Assembly (NCBI RefSeq): GCF_037176765.1
Contig: NC_090034.1
Span: 91,810,500-91,874,499, forward strand
Reading direction: 5' to 3'
Source of the DNA: Anolis sagrei
Taxonomy: Eukaryota > Chordata > Lepidosauria > Squamata > Anolidae
Length of the DNA: 64,000 nt
Below the pieces are notes generated by a model. It did no database searches, had not been told where the DNA came from, and saw nothing but the letters and a program-made list of their open reading frames with translations. Below, in pieces: positions 1 to 13,000 of this stretch (the first letter of the stretch is position 1; the number at the start of each line of letters is the position of its first letter). The position numbers and the translations under genes are program-made.

Positions 1-130
1 ATGTTTTAAATGTTTTTGTGGTGTTGTTGGGCATTGAATTGTTGCCTCTGTAAACCACCTTGAGTTGCCTGCGGGCTGAGAAGGGCAGTATACAAATGTA
101 GTAAGTAAGTAAATAAATAAATAAATACTA
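1..130 (+). mobile_element. L2-like LINE 3' end
   Basis: Ends 'ctgagaagggcagtatacaaatg' and an (aaat)n tail, close to the 3' end of the copy at 10452-10833. Only the tail is inside the window. Confidence 0.6.
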
Positions 131-654
131 GATTGCTGGATCTTATGCAGCCATCCAATACAGAAGAATCTGGTTAAGTATATGTTGTAACTTCCAGAGA
201 TATCTCAGTGTGATATTCCCCATCAGTATCCAGAATCCAAAGTAATCACAGTAATAGAAGCAGTAAAATGTGTTGAAAGTACAAAAATAGACATATACTT
301 TGAAAGTCTGACAGAAAAAAAAATGCACTGACACAATGGGCTCGGCACAGCAGGAAAGAGTTTGGTTGTACAAAAAGAAGAAAGGGATGAAAACAGCACA
401 TCTGCATTTCCCTCCGCAGGCAGTCCTGGAAGGCAACCATCCTTTCCACTATCCCTTTGCAAATTGTACATCCTTGCGGGGAAAGATCAATAATATATCC
501 TCAGAAGGAAAGAGTCTTAGGAGGTAATGCCAAGATATCTTCCCTCAATACTTTGGAAACCAGGATTCTACACCCATGAAATATCCCCTCTCAGACAGGA
601 GGAAGTTTTGGGAGTTAACATTAATACCGCTTCCTGCAGCAGGGCATTCCAAGG

Positions 655-660
655 TTTATT
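655..660 (-). terminator. Poly(A) signal of the Siglec-like gene
   Basis: AATAAA on the minus strand, about 220 bp downstream of the stop codon. It is the first canonical hexamer after the stop, so the 3' untranslated region is probably about 240 bp. Cleavage site inferred, not seen. Confidence 0.55.
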
Positions 661-877
661 CTAATCATGCTTCCTTAGAGCCTTCTGTGAGTTAACCCTT
701 TAGGCTGTGGAACCCCCAAATGCTTACTTATTTAGGTATCCTAATGTGACGTCACATCTCTCCGCCTCTCCTGCCCGATTGCACTTGTTGCTCTACCTAG
801 TCTTAATTCTAGTTATACAAGCACTTGTTAAATAGAAAGAGATTCAGACACACTCTTTTGTCCATTCCTTTCTTGGA

Positions 878-1021
878 TCACACGTTAGAATAGATTTGAT
901 CAGGGCCAGAGGTGGTTTGCCAATTGCTCAGGTTCCCATAAAGTCCTCCCGAGGCGCCCGTTGATAAATTCTCATAATCCTCTACTATTTCCATGGTCTC
1001 GTAGGCTTCTGTGCTTGAATC
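878..1021 (-). CDS. Terminal exon: tyrosine-rich cytoplasmic tail with ITAM-like motif
   Basis: Acceptor aatttttttag and phase 0 entry match the phase 0 exit of the previous exon. The exon has 47 codons, then TGA at 878-880. The product reads DSSTEAYETMEIVEDYENL, then STGASGGLYGNLSNWQ, then TTSGPDQIYSNV-stop. The four tyrosine motifs are YETM (YxxM, PI3-kinase p85 type), YENL, YGNL and YSNV (the last three also YxN, Grb2 type). YENL and YGNL are eight residues apart and preceded by Glu-Asp, which fits the ITAM consensus YxxL/I-x6-12-YxxL/I. None has the aliphatic or Ser residue at -2 that defines a strict ITIM. CD22 carries a comparable DYENV Grb2 site. The match in phase, frame and character makes this a convincing last exon although it is too short to stand out by length. 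Confidence 0.8.
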   Translation of the reverse strand, partial: DSSTEAYETMEIVEDYENLSTGASGGLYGNLSNWQTTSGPDQIYSNV

Positions 1022-4000
1022 CTAAAAAAATTGGAGGAGCCAGGGAGAGAAAAAATTAGACAGATTTGTGAGCAAATAGACCTAAATAGCCTTCATTCAT
1101 CAATCAATAATAATCAATCAAACCAAGAATGGGCAACTTGGAAGTCCCTGAACAGACTCAGAAGTGGAGTGGGCAGATCAAAAGACAACCTGGCAAAATG
1201 GCACTACCTAAAAGAATCCTCCATCTTGTGTGACTGTGGAGCAGAACAGACAACTTTGCACCTGTATGCTTGTCCACTATGCCCTGCCTCATGTATAGAG
1301 GAAGAATTGTTGGAGGCTACAGACAATGCCATTGCTGTTGCCCATTTTTGGTCAAAAGATATTTAGCCACCTGCACTCCTTCTATTTTTATCGGTTTTAT
1401 ACTAACTTATGCAATGCTTTTGATACAAAATAAATAAATAAGTCACTTCTGACTCTTCGTGACCTCATGGACAAGCCCACACCAGAGCTCCTACTCCCAG
1501 CTCCTTCAATGTCAAGCCAGTCACTTCAAAGATACCATCCTCCATCCACCTTGCCCTTGGTCGGCCCCTCTTTTTTTCCCTTCCATTTCCCCCAGCATCA
1601 TTATCTCCTCCAAGCTTTCCTGTCTTCTCATTTTGTGGCTAAACTACTTCATCTTTGCCTCTAATATTCTTCCCTCCAGTGAGCAGTCAGGCTTTATTTC
1701 CTGGAGGATGGACTGGTTGGCTCTTCTTGCAGTCCAAGGCACTCTCAGAATTTTCCTCTAGCAACACAGTTCAAAAGTGTCTATCTTCTTTCACTCAGAC
1801 CTTTCTTATGGTCCAGCTCTTGCATCCATAGGTTACTATGGGGAATACCATTGCTTTAACTATGTGGATCTTCATTGCCAGTGTGATGTCTCTACTCTTC
1901 ACTATTTTATCATGGTCTAGAAATGAGCGTTGTTCCATAGGCACAGAATGCTAGGTGTGTGTTGGAAGGGAAACACAATAATAGAAAGCGAGAATATGGA
2001 AAAGCAAAGCAAATGGAATGGAATGAATTATTCCAAAATGTTCGTGGCTGCCTTCTAGAATCTGGAAAAGACAAAACAAAATGTTTTGTAGTGGGGTGTT
2101 TGCTATTTTAACCAATGATAGTGGATGTGATGCCAGATAAAATTTGTTAGTATCTTTGTTATATGTGATGCAAAAAGTAACCCTTCACATCCTGAACCTC
2201 GTTGTCAACTATAATCAAGCATCCTTGAAAACTTTATGGCTAAAATCTTGCTGGGGAGATGCAGCTGTGATGATGTAACTAATCCATCTCCTGACCTGAC
2301 CCTATAAAAGGATGGATCCACCCGCCATGGATTTCTCCAATGCTGATGAGTGAAGTGCTGAATTATGACCCTTCTAGTCACTTCCTACGCACGACCCGTG
2401 ACATGATGAACAGTAGCAAGGGCTCTTGTCATAACAGCTTATTGAAATGTAGCTTGATGGCAAGAGGAGGATGGTCACATCATCCTTCAGCATCATGCAC
2501 ACCAGCAGAACTCTGGCTGGTGCAGCTTCCAGGCAAATAATATGCATTTTAGGGGCATATATGATGATGACAATGGTGCCACAATATGAATGCTAAAGTT
2601 TACAAGTCAGATTATTTGGCTTAAAATATCATAAGTATTTATGATACTGGTAGCGCGGTAGGTTAAACCGCTGAGCTGCTGAACTTGTGATCGAAAGGTT
2701 GCAGGTTTGAATCCAGGGAGTGGTGTGAGCTTCCGCTGTTAGCCCCAGCTTCTGCCAACCTAGCAGTTCGAAAACATGCAAATGTGAGCAGACCAATAGG
2801 TACCGCTTCTGCGGGATGGTAACTGCGCTCCAAGTAGTCATGCAGGCCACACGACCTTGGAGACAATGCTGGCTCTTCGGCTTAGAAATGGAGATGAGCA
2901 CCAACCGCCAGCATTGGACACGACTTAATGTCAGGGAAAACCTTTACCTTTTACTATCACAAATATGGAGGAGCCTGGGATGGAGGATCCTGGGAGTTTG
3001 ACACAAAAAACAATAACTTTTCCAAGCTCTGGCTCTTTCCGTGGCATCATTAGAGGGGTGCAGGCTCTACCGGGTGATACTACAAGAGACGATGACCCCA
3101 ACATGACTGTCTATCATTTTTTTTCCAGTTTTTCAGCAGAAACACAAACTTCAGTTATATGTTTGTATCAACCTACCTATGCTAATTTATTTTATGAATC
3201 TTCTAATGTGGAAATGTTTTGCTCACAGCTGTCATTATTATACCATTACAATGATGTTGTCAATCACATGGTTTCAGTTGCATGTGCTACAAGCATGCAC
3301 TGTTTATTTATTTATTTACGTCACTTATATCCCGCCCATTTCAGTCCGAAGGCAACTCAGGTCGGAGTACAAATCGGCAACAATCAGATGCCATATATAC
3401 ATTCATAAATCAGTTAAAAGCAAATAAATCAGATCATAATACATATAAAAACCATACAAGCAATAAAAACAATAAAAATTATAAAATGTTGTTTCCATTG
3501 CTGCTGGACTTTTATAATTGCAGATTTTATCAAATATTCTAGTATTTTAGCCATAATATCATGGTCTGGAGTGGTACATGAGGAGATACATGGGCTACAG
3601 CACTGGCTAAAACCAACCCTAAACACTTTGAGTCTCCTTGCAGACAGAAAAAGTGGAATAAATAAACATCAACAAGCGAGACCACTTGTAAATAAGTTGG
3701 GGTAAACAACCCTGCTGAAACTACAGACCTTAAGAGTTTCCCCTTACCTTGTCACCAGCAGTGTTCCCTCCTTTTTGGGTCTTACTGTACATGTTGAGTT
3801 GCTCATCCTTCTTGGATTTGGATTGTTTCTCTTTTTTGGCAGGTTTCTCTTTTTTGACAGGTGTCTTCTGTTCCAGGGCTCCATCCGTGACAAATAGTGC
3901 AGGATCTTCTTCCTCCTCCTCCTCTTCTTCTTGCTTTTCTTCATTTTTCCTAGAAACACCAAAATAAAAATAAGGGGAGATAGTGCTGCTAGATCCATTG

Positions 4001-7000
4001 TGATGGGATGCATAGAATAAATTGGCAATTGCTCAGAGGAAAAGCCAGCAACTTTGACAGCAACCCCTTGCATAAAAAGTGACCAAAGAAGCTCTTCAAT
4101 GTGTGAACGAAAACACTGCCATCTGACCTGGTAATGCAATGGTGGACAAAAATGAGACCCTTAGCAGCACTGTGGGTCATTTAAAAAAAGTAAAGAAACA
4201 GGATGCTAAACTAAAGTGACTTCTAATCTGGGTTGCTGTGAGTTTTCCAGGCTGTATGGCTATATTCCAGAAGCATTCTCTCCTGACGCTTTGCCCACAT
4301 CTATGGCAGGCATCCTTGGGGTTAGGAGTCCCTGGTGGCACAATAGGTTAAACCCTTGTGCCGGCAGGACTGAAGACCAACAGGTCATAGGTTCGAATCT
4401 GAGGAGAGCACGGATGAGCTCCCTCTGTCAGCTCCAGGTCCCCAAGCAGGGACATGAGAGACACCTCCTACAAGGATGGTAAAACATCAAAATATCGAGG
4501 CGTCCCCTGGGCAACGTCCTTGCAGACGGCCAATTATCTCACATCAGAAGTGACTTGCTGTTTCCCAAGTTGCTCCTGACACACACACAAAAAAATATTT
4601 TGGGTTGTGAGGTCTTTTGGAAATTAGGCAAGTTTGGTTTATATATCTGTGGAATAATGTCCAGGGTGGGAGAAAGAATTCTTGTTTGCTTGAGGCAAGT
4701 GAGAATACTGCAATTGATCACCTTGATTAGCATCGAAAAGCCTTGCAGTTTGAAGGCTTGGCTGCTTTCTGCTTGCAGGAACCTTTTGTTGAGAGGTGTT
4801 AGGTGGCCCTGATTGGTTCTTGTCTGGAATTCCCCTGTTTTTGAGTGTTGTTCTTTATTTACTGTTCTGATTTTAGAGTTTTTAAATATGGTTGTTGCAA
4901 AGTACTCATAAATGGTCAGTGTGGTCAAGATGACAAAATATTTTAATATTTGTCTCCTAGCAGACAAGCTAGGAGAGGCAGCAGTTCTATGCATATATCT
5001 GAGTCTATAGAAAAGGGCAAGATACTGTCGAGAGAAAGGAACATGAACTATTTTTGCACTTTGAACTCAGGTCCCTTCCACACAGCCATATAACCCAGAA
5101 TATCAAGGCAGATTATCTGCTTTGAACTGGATTAACTGAGTTCACACTGCCATATATTCTAGTTCAAAGCAAATAATGTGGGATTTTCTGCCCTGATATT
5201 CTGGGTTATATGGCTGTGTGGAAGGGCCATCATTTTGCAGTAATGTAAGTAATCTGGAATGAAGATGGAAGTGGGATGAGAGAAAACCCCAAGGCTCATC
5301 TATCCTGGAGCCTTAATCTTTGATCAGTTTGGAGCAGAAAGGCTCTAGACTGGTTTCCAGAATGACCCCTCACTCCATCCCTTAACCCATACAAGTGGTG
5401 CATAATATATACGGCTCAGCCAGGCTAAAATAATTTGAGCCTTGATGGACCTGAGAGGACCTGGCCTCAGCAAAGGTGCCTGCACAGCCAAAGAGAAGGA
5501 GGGGAAATTGGCCCTTTCCTTCTCCCAGGTCATGTAGGCATCTCTTCTGATGTCAGAACGAGGCACATGCAATCACTTGCAGAAACCTGAAGCTGTCTAG
5601 CAGATGACCAGGGTTTAGCACAGCTGATAAAATCACCAGTAATTATAACATCTACCAACCAAAAGGTTACTAGTTCGAAGCCCCAGGTTGACATGAGCTG
5701 CTGACTATCAAGCCCAGCTTACTGTTGGCCTAAGCAGTTCGAAAACAGCTTGTCTTATAATTAGAGAAATTAGGTACTGCTAAAACAAGTGGGGATGTAT
5801 TTTATGACACCATAAAAAAAAAAAAGAAAAAGACCAGAAAATGTAAGTGACCAAAAAGGAAGGAGGAAGTCCTGATGACTCTTTGTCATAGAGAAGTGGT
5901 TCTCAACCAGTGGATCCCCAGGTGTTTTTGGCCTTCAAGTCCCAGAAATCCTAACAGCTGGTAAACTGCCTGGGATTTCTGGAAGGTGTAGGCCAAAACA
6001 CCTGGGGACCCACAGGATGAGAACCACTGTCATAGAGGATGGAACAACAGCACCCCCCTGTGGCTGGATTTCAAGCACAACCTTCCAAGGCACTGACGTC
6101 AACACAACACGCTTCCTTTCTGTCTGTTCTATCCTTGCCTGACCAAATGGAATTGAAATTTTTCTGTGTATGTGTACTGTGATCCACCCTGAGTCCCTTT
6201 GGAGAGATAGGGAGGAATATAAGTAAAGTGTTATTATTATTATGGTGGAATCATAGGCACAGAGTCCATCTCTTTCTCTGACACTGATGAGTGCAAGTAA
6301 AAGGAGATGTCGGCAGTGGCTCCTGTGGCCCATGGACCGGTTTGTGTCAGGCTCAGTTATGCTGTCCACAATGTGGCCAAAATGTGGGGTTGCTCCAAAA
6401 TTTTGGCCATACTCCAAAGCATCCTACAACTTTCCTTAACATAGGCCTTAACAAGATTAACACAGGTAAGGACCAGAAGTCCCTGAATATCATAAAAACA
6501 CCCAGGAGCTAGTTCACAATCAGTGCATACTATTCAGCCCATGGAGACAGGCCTTGGGACATTTTTAAAGCAGCTGAAAATGTGGGATAACAGGAGATTA
6601 ATCTGAACAGTCCACCCATCTGCTAATACCGGCAGGTGCAGATCAAAAGGTATAGTGAACAAAGCTTCCCAAAGAGTTGTCTTTTGAGGAATGGGATGGG
6701 AATGAAAAATAGATTTTAATTTTGTTTTGGGTTTAGCAATGTACGAGGGTTGAATGAAAAGTAATGCCTCCACCTTTGTAACTCCTCAACAGATGGCGGT
6801 ACTGGTATGCGGCAGGTACTGGCTTGTTCAGTAGACTCTCCTCTACAGTTCCATTTTGATGGGAAGCCTTAGTATTGAATGGTTGTGTTGTTAAAGTGCA
6901 AAGTATGGAACCCTACACAGTCGGTTAATGAGACTTAAGCAACGTGCAGTCATTGAATTCTTGACCGCAGAAGGTGTTATCCCAAAGGAGATTCATCAGA

Positions 7001-10000
7001 GAATGCAAGCTGCTATGGTGATTGTGTTGATGTGAGTACTCTGCATCGTTGGGTGAGTAAGTTTAAAGATGTTGAGGTGGGAACATCTGACTTGCGTGAC
7101 AAACAAAAAGTTGGATGTCCTGTGACAGCAACCACCAATTTTCACAAACAAAAGGTTGACAAATTGATTCAGGATGATTGTCATATCACTCAGAGAGAAA
7201 TTTCAAGCCTAACTGGCATTTCACAAGAATGTGTGGGTCACATTATTGCTTTGCTTGGCTATTGGAAGATCTGTGCACAATGGGTTGCAGAAACAGTGTC
7301 GACTTCTTCTGTGATGGCTTCAGATTATGTGGAAAAATGAATAGTGGTAGTTGAAGAGCACATCCTAAAGATTATTTCTGCATTTGATTTATTAAAATAT
7401 TCCCATCCAAACCCAAGTAACGAAGGTGGAGGTATTACTTTTCATTCAACCCTCATAGTTCAAAGTCAGCGTCTATATAAAACTGCTATTGATTGCATGG
7501 AATTGATCTTCTCATCTTCTCACCTGCTGGTCACCATCTTGTAGACCACAATCCCCATCAAGGTAAGGAAGAGGAGGCCCCCAACAGCACCTCCTGATAT
7601 CATGAGAAGAAAGTTCATGTCCACTAGGGAAGAAAAAGAGAAAAGCAAACCTTGCTGCAGTGGTTTCTAAGGATGACAAATACACACAAAAAATTGGACA
7701 TTGTGTGTTTTGGACAGCTAGTGCACAGGCAGAAATGCAACCGTCAAACAAAAGAAAAACACAATTTCAATGACCCTTCAATGCATTAATGCCTGGAGAA
7801 CAATACCGTTATGCGAAAGTGGGATTATAACAGCATGGTATCGGAAATTGTGGGAAATTAAAAAGATGGCAAAGCTCTGGGTTAGGAAAAAGACATAAAC
7901 ACAGTTTGGTCCATGTAGGTGGGGAGATTCTGGGTAATGTCGTTCTGTGCGGGAAGTTTGGCTCAATTCTGTCGTTGGTGGGTTTCAGAATGCTCTTTGA
8001 TTGAGGTAAACTATAAATCCTGGCAACTACAACTCCCAAATGTCAAGGTCTATTTTCCCCAAACTCCACCAGTGTTCACATCTGGGCATATTGAGTATCC
8101 ATGCCAAGTTTGGTCCAGATCCATCATTGTTTGAGTCCACAGTGCTCTCTGGATGTAGGGGAACTACAACTCCAAAACTCAAGGTCAATGCCCACCAAAC
8201 CCTTCCAGTATTTTCTGTTGGTCACCGGAGTTCTGTGTGCCAAGCTTGGTTCAATTCTATCGTTGGTGGAGTTTAGAATGCTCTTTGATTGTAGGTGAAC
8301 TATAAATCCCAGCAACTACAACTCCAAAATCACAAAAGCAATACCCACCGCCCCCCAATTTGGGTGTATCGAGTATTTGTGCCAAATTTGGTCCAGTAAA
8401 TGAAAATATATCCTGCATATCAGATATTTACAGGTTTTCTCCTGACATTAAGTCTAGTCGTGTCTGACTCTGGGGGTTGTTGCTCATCTCCATTTCTAAG
8501 CCGAAGAGCCGGCGTTGTCTGTAGACACCTCCAAGGTCATGTGGCCGACATGACTGCATGGAGCGCCCTTAACAGTAGCAAAATTACAGTTATGAAGTAG
8601 CAACCAAAATAATTTTGGTAGGGGGTCACCACAACATGAAGAACTGTATTAATGGTTCATGGCATTCCACTTGGGTCCCATCCCCAAGAGATATCATTAT
8701 ATATATTTACATATTCCAAAATTTAAAAAATCCAAAACTTCTGGCCCTAGGTTGAGCATCCTTTTTGGATAAGGGATGCTCGACCTGTCCTTTAAAAATG
8801 CCTCACCTGCTAGAAAGTGTCATAGAGCACAGGTTCACCTTGCTTTCTCTGCCATCGCTTACCTGCCTGGACGGTTGGAAGGGTGAGGTAGCTGGGCCCA
8901 TGTTTGTTGGTAGCTGTGCAGGAGACATTGACCAGTGTGGAGGCAGAGCCACGTAACATCCCAATGACGGCTTCTCCCCAAGAGGCTGAGGCGGCCTGTA
9001 GATCCGAGCTGTTGAATTCCCCGGGAACAGTACGGTTGAAGAGACGCCACTCGATGCCAGGTAAGGGGTTTCCCTCTGCCACACAGTAACAGGTGGCAGT
9101 CTCTCCAGTCCTTGAGACAGTGCAATTTCCTTGTGGCAGGATGACAGGCTTATCTGCAGTGCGACCAGAGATATTCTTAAGCGTGCAGTATGAGTATATC
9201 ATAAAGTATTTGTTGTTCTATATAAACTAAACTTTTTCAATATGGTCTTTTCAAACGTGTTCAGTAGGCATGTGCAATCCATGGTTCTAAATGGTTCTAA
9301 AGTACTTACAAGTGGTCAACCCCACTGTTTAAGGAGCTCCACTGGCTGCCGTTTATTTTCCGGTCCCAATTCAAGGTGCAGGTTATTACCTATAAAGCCC
9401 TAAACGGTTTGGGACCCGCCCACCTTCGTGACCGTATCTCCCTCCATGAACCAACTTGGGCCCTCCATTCTTCTGGGGAGGCCCTTCTTTCGCCCCTGCC
9501 AATTTCACAATCTCATCTAGTAAGTACAAGGGAGAGAGCTTTTTCCTCTGTGCCCCCCCCCTACTTTGGAACTCACTACCAGGAAAAATTAGGAAAGCCC
9601 CTACCTTAGAAACCTTTAAAAAGGACCTTAAAACCTGGCTCTTCCGCTGCGCTTTTGATGAGTAGGTTTACATTCTCACACTATTGCTTAGCTTCAATGT
9701 TTTGTCATTGGAGTATATGTCCCCCCTCCCCTTTGTGGGAAAGCCTGATTCCACAACCCCCACTATAATGAGTCCTCTTCCGCAAATAACCTGTCTCTCT
9801 CTTATCTCGCCTGAGTTTCAATTATTTTTAATCAGTCTCTCTTTTAATCATTACATGTAGCCCGCCCATTGACATTGTTATTGTGCCTATTGTAATTTTA
9901 TATTGCTATGTGTTCATATGTTTTATATAATTGTGTTCTTTGTTGTTTATTGTTTGCATTTTTGGTTTTATTTTATTGAATTTTTCTGTTTAGGCTTGGC

Positions 10001-10057
10001 CTCATGTAAGCCGTTCCGAGTCCCCATTGGAGAGATGGTGGCGGGGTATAAATAAAG

Positions 10058-10092
<35 letters not shown>

Positions 10093-13000
10093 AAACTACA
10101 GTTCTGGTTGTGAAGTCTAGGGGGCGCTGGTGCTTTGGTTCTACAGTGTTGCTAAAGTTCTGGTGGTGAAAATTTCAGAACTCTAACAAAACTTTCAAAA
10201 TTTCATTATTATTTCATCATTGGTGATTTTTTATGACAGAACCTATTATGAACTGCAATTTATAATGAAATTTTGAAAGTTGTGTTAGAGTTCTGAAAGT
10301 TTCACCACCAGAACTTAGCAACACTGTAGAAGCAAAGCACCAGCGCCCCCTAGTTTTCACCACCAGAACTTTAGTTTTATAAGTACTTTAGAACCATTTA
10401 GAACCATTTAGAATAATAATAAAGAGATTAAAATAATAAATGTAATAGCACATGCCTAGTTGGCGGGAACGAGAGACAGGGCCTTCTCAGTGGTGGCCCC
10501 TCAGCTATGGAACGCCTTTCCTAGGGAGATTAGATCGGCTTCCTCGCTCCTATCCATCCGAAAGAATCTTAAGACATGGCTTTTTGAGCGGGCATTTGAA
10601 AATACGGAGTAACTGATATAATAACGGAATAACTATATGGCGGAACTGGACATTGTTTTAATGAATATCAATTAAAGTATGTTTCATTTTAATGTTTGAT
10701 TTTATTATTTCTTATGTTTTTATATTGTATATTGTAATTGTGTCCTTGGTGGCATTGAATTCTTGTCTTGTAAACTGCCTCAAGTCACCGGAAGGCTGAG
10801 AGGGGTGGTATAGAAATGTGCAAAATAAATAAATAAGCCACAAGCCCTATTACATCCTGGATCCATCAGCTGGGAATGAAAGGCCCCAGTTGGAAAGCTT
10901 CTCCACATACTGTCAGGATCCAGTTTCCGTAGCCCTGATTTCGGCGCCGAAAACTAGACTCCTGACAATCCTAGCTGATAACGACCCTGCAGGTGGTGGC
11001 CTTGGAGTACAGCGGTTTGCTTGGTGGCGGGAAGCTTTGGCGGGAGTTTGGTGGTTGGCGGGAATGTATGTTTCAAATGTGTAGGAGGGTATATAAGAGG
11101 TGGCCTGCAGCCATCCAGCAATTCCGGCTTTTCTGTGTTGCAGTATCTGATAGTAAAGTTCTTTGATTGACATGATGCAAGTCTCCTGTCTTCATTGAGC
11201 CTAGCCGTCGTGAGCTGACATTAAGCCGGAATTCCTGGCACCATCCTGCAACCGCAGTGAGGTGATATGATGGACGAAGGGAACGAATCCCCTGCAGAGG
11301 AGGAAGAAGACACCGTCCTCGGGGCGATGGGAGGAAAACCAACATCGCTTCTGGGTGAGGCTGAAGCAGAACTCGAAAGAGTGACTGCACTCGCTTCATC
11401 AACAGCGTTCGCTAACCCTAACGGAGTCACCCAAAGGCGAGTGAGGGAGACCGCAGGGGGAGGCAGCAGCGACATGGACTTTAACTCTCCCCAGAAGCAG
11501 GGATACCTAGAAGAGAGAGTAGCTGCCATGGAAACCACGCTATCCGTGATGTCCCGACTAATGGAGCGCCTGGCCCCTCTGCTGGAGGAACAACCACCCC
11601 GCACGGAATCCCCGTGGGATGCCAGTACAGGGAGCAGCCAGATCCTGGGAGCGAGACGCAAGACCCAAGCGGCACCGAATGAAGGGGGAGACGGTCCGTC
11701 CCGGGGAGTGACGACAACCCCGCAACCCCTTCCCATGAGAACCGGAGCAGGACGCGGAGCAGGGCGAATAGAGGCACCATTCGGGCAGCCCGCACCCCCA
11801 GTAGGAATGATGCAAGCAGGCACACAAGGAATGCAGTTCCAGCCTTTACAACAGAGAAGGGAGGATCTACGTGCCGAATTCGGAGGGAAGCCTGAAGACC
11901 TTGACTTCTTCCTGACACTGGTAAGAGGGTATTTGGAAGATAATGCACATACCTTCAGGTCGGAGGCCAGCCGAGTGAGAATTGTAGGAGCAGCATTGAG
12001 GGGAGGCGCAGCAAGCTGGTACGTGCAACTGCACGCTCGACACGATCCATGCCTAGGGTCGGTGAGAGCATTCCTGGCTGCACTAGAGGCACGCTTCCGA
12101 GACCCCCTTGAACGCATCAAAGCAAGAGACAAGCTGAGAACGATTACACAAGGGCAGAGGAGCGTATCGGAATTCGCTGAGGAATTCCAGATGCTGGCTG
12201 AACGGGTCCCAGATTGGTCTGCCCAGACTAAAGTGGAGATCTTCAAGGAAGGTCTGAGGAAAGAGCTGCTGACATGGGCTCTGCATCGCGACGATCCAGG
12301 GACGATCCAGGGCTGGATCCAACTAGCCGGACGAGTGGAGACAACGTTGAGCCAAATTGAGCGACACCGAGGAACTACCATAACATCCAGACCGCAGAGG
12401 AGAGAGGACAGGAAGCCATCTGGAGAGCCGCCAAAGAAGGAGCCAGCGAGCAGAGAGAAAAGCCGACAAACCGGATGTTATGTCTGCGGCCGTTTTGGCC
12501 ACCGAGCCTCGGCATGCTGGCAGCGGAAGGGAGGGGATCTCTCACGGCCGATACCAAAACCAGTGGCCGGGAGGAAAGCAGAGGAATGCTCCCTGCCTGA
12601 GAGTCTTAAGGGAACTTTGGTGAGTCAAAGCAATGGAATGCTCATTTTCCCCATAAGACTAGAGGGGTTAGATAAATGGGCCGGTTGCAAAGCTTTCATA
12701 GACTGTGGATGTTCTAGAAATATCATGACCCCTGAACTAGCTGAAGAGCTAAAATGTAAGACCATAGCTTTGCAAACCCCCATAGCATTTACCCAATTAG
12801 ATGGGTCGGTGGCTTCCGGAGCCCCAGCTAAATATGAGGTCGGAGGAGTGAAGTGCAAAGTAGGCGACTGGGAAGGCGAAGTGGCATTTGTGGTGGCCCC
12901 ATTAGCAACCTACCATGTAATCTTGGGAATGCCATGGCTACAAGGAGCAAACCCCCAAGTAAATTGGGAGGAGAGGAGCATAAGCTTCTCACAACCAAAG

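Noticed and set aside
878-1021. ITIM in the tail
   Set aside because: No tyrosine has I, V, L or S at position -2; the ITAM-like pair fits better.
1031-1366. Plus-strand open frame as a host gene
   Set aside because: Its CDCG..HL..CP pattern and (aaat)n tail mark it as a LINE C-terminus.
3744-4139. Minus-strand frame of 131 residues, Lys/Arg-rich, as the cytoplasmic exon
   Set aside because: The phase required by the membrane exon selects another frame of the same exon, ending at the donor at 3748.
7524-7623. DAP12 pairing through a membrane lysine
   Set aside because: The only lysine is at the inner membrane edge, not within the span.
11221-12381. 386-residue minus-strand frame
   Set aside because: Shadow of the gag region of the Gypsy element.
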